Below, one piece after another: positions 7,051-7,355 of a stretch of 7,355 nt of DNA (positions are counted from its first letter, which is position 1; every line of letters starts with the position of its first letter). Below the pieces are notes generated by a model, which saw only the letters and a list, made by a program, of their open reading frames with translations, was not told the origin of the DNA and ran no database searches. This DNA is from an uncultured Clostridia bacterium (lineage in GTDB: Bacteria > Bacillota > Clostridia > Oscillospirales > Butyricicoccaceae). The translations under genes and the position numbers were made by a program. Location: the NCBI GenBank assembly GCA_945486175.1, contig CALYTA010000040.1, positions 1 through 7,355 on the forward strand. Direction: 5' to 3'.

Positions 7051-7299
7051 TCAGAGCTTGGAGTAAACTGCTTTTGCGGTAATGCCGTCCAGCATGCCGA
7101 TTTTGCCGGACATGGCGCTGATGATGCCGGTCGGGGCATCGACGGCGACGCTGATGAGCGAGATGCCGCGCTTTTCATAGGGAATGCCCATACGGCCGAT
7201 GATATACTGTCTGTACTGATGCAAAATCTGGTTGAGCTGTTCGGCATACGCGGGATTTTCCACGACGATAGCCAGAATAGCCACTCTGGTCTGTTCCAT
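7051..7299 (-). CDS. TM1266-type iron-only hydrogenase system putative regulator
   Basis: This is an 82-residue protein starting MEQTRVAILAIVVENP, with the conserved stretches YIIGRMGIPYEKRGISLISV (34-53), VDAPTGIISAMSGKIGML (53-70) and a short end, ITAKAVYSKL. These match the small family usually found beside hydE, hydF or hydG and named after Thermotoga TM1266; it has an ACT/NikR-C-like ferredoxin fold. Family members are called putative regulators of the [FeFe]-hydrogenase system, but the biochemical role is not settled and no helix-turn-helix is visible here. Most of the chain is accounted for by the single small fold. The ATG at 7299 is chosen over the ATG at 7350 because AAGGAA lies 8 bases upstream of it, and because the extra 17 residues would be encoded by a terminator-like hairpin and T run. 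The gene ends 28 bases before hydG, so the two probably form one transcript. Confidence 0.9.
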   Translation of the reverse strand: MEQTRVAILAIVVENPAYAEQLNQILHQYRQYIIGRMGIPYEKRGISLISVAVDAPTGIISAMSGKIGMLDGITAKAVYSKL

Positions 7300-7307
7300 G
7301 CGAAGCG

Positions 7308-7313
7308 TTCCTT
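7308..7313 (-). promoter_or_regulatory. Ribosome binding site of the TM1266-type gene
   Basis: AAGGAA on the minus strand lies 8 bases before the ATG at 7299 and supports that start codon. Confidence 0.65.
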
Positions 7314-7333
7314 TCTGAGAAATGAAAAAAGCA

Positions 7334-7355
7334 TCCCTGTGCCGCGGCACAGGGA
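7334..7355 (-). terminator. Terminator-like palindrome in front of the regulator-hydG unit
   Basis: A perfect 22-base palindrome (arm TCCCTGTGCCG, centre between 7344 and 7345) can fold into a GC-rich hairpin. On the minus strand it is followed by TGC and six T residues (7330-7325). It looks like a rho-independent terminator reading leftward, either for a gene beyond the right edge or as an attenuator in the leader of the regulator-hydG transcript. Only 34 bases separate it from the ATG at 7299. The palindrome may extend past the window. Confidence 0.75.

Noticed and set aside
7023..7334. Longer N-terminus for HydG reaching back to 7334
   Set aside because: This part overlaps the TM1266-type gene in another frame, has no HydG similarity, and the ATG at 7022 has a perfect AGGAGG at good spacing and yields the normal family length.
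1..7355. CRISPR arrays, tRNA or rRNA genes, insertion sequences, phage or defence genes
   Set aside because: I found no spaced direct repeats, cloverleaf patterns, transposase-like proteins or terminal repeats; the window is explained by transport and hydrogenase genes.

Overview
The window carries part of an [FeFe]-hydrogenase locus from an anaerobic bacterium, most likely a fermentative Clostridia member and plausibly gut Oscillospirales/Ruminococcaceae. This lineage call is inference. It rests on the clustered group A [FeFe] hydrogenase and maturation genes, moderately high-GC coding sequence with AT-rich gaps, strong AGGAGG-type Shine-Dalgarno sites, sigma-A-like promoters, and a MATE N-terminus typical of Firmicutes.

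Layout, left to right. Positions 1-143 (minus) hold the first 47 codons of a MATE efflux transporter that runs off the left edge. A 280-base gap then holds two divergent promoters. Positions 424-1647 (plus) encode a 407-residue major facilitator (MFS) transporter. A strong hairpin at 1674-1702, apparently bidirectional, separates it from the convergent hydrogenase operon. That operon reads on the minus strand: a 612-residue flavoprotein (3515-5353) comes first, and its end overlaps by 7 bases the start of the 596-residue hydrogenase hydA (1731-3521). An AT-rich gap (5354-5606) contains the operon's promoter, a leader of about 100 bases and the terminator of the next gene. Farther right, also on the minus strand, are hydG (5607-7022) and, upstream of it, a small TM1266-type 'iron-only hydrogenase system regulator' (7051-7299). 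A perfect 22-base palindrome followed by a T run sits at the right edge, directly in front of that small gene.

How the genes work together. HydA has the full CpI-like set of cofactor ligands: a [2Fe-2S] domain, a His-Cys3 [4Fe-4S] site, two ferredoxin-type [4Fe-4S] clusters and an intact H-cluster site. Its partner joins the N3-type [4Fe-4S] domain of NuoF/HydB to a GltD/NfnL-like FAD and NAD(P)H module, in place of the usual FMN domain. The two proteins can be read as an H2-NAD(P)H enzyme, possibly also using ferredoxin. HydG makes the CO and cyanide ligands of the H-cluster. The other maturases, hydE and hydF, are not in the window.

The most notable points are the NuoF-N3/GltD fusion as the only visible redox partner of the hydrogenase, and the terminator-like hairpin only 34 bases upstream of the regulator-hydG start. 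The MATE and MFS transporters show no clear link to hydrogen metabolism.
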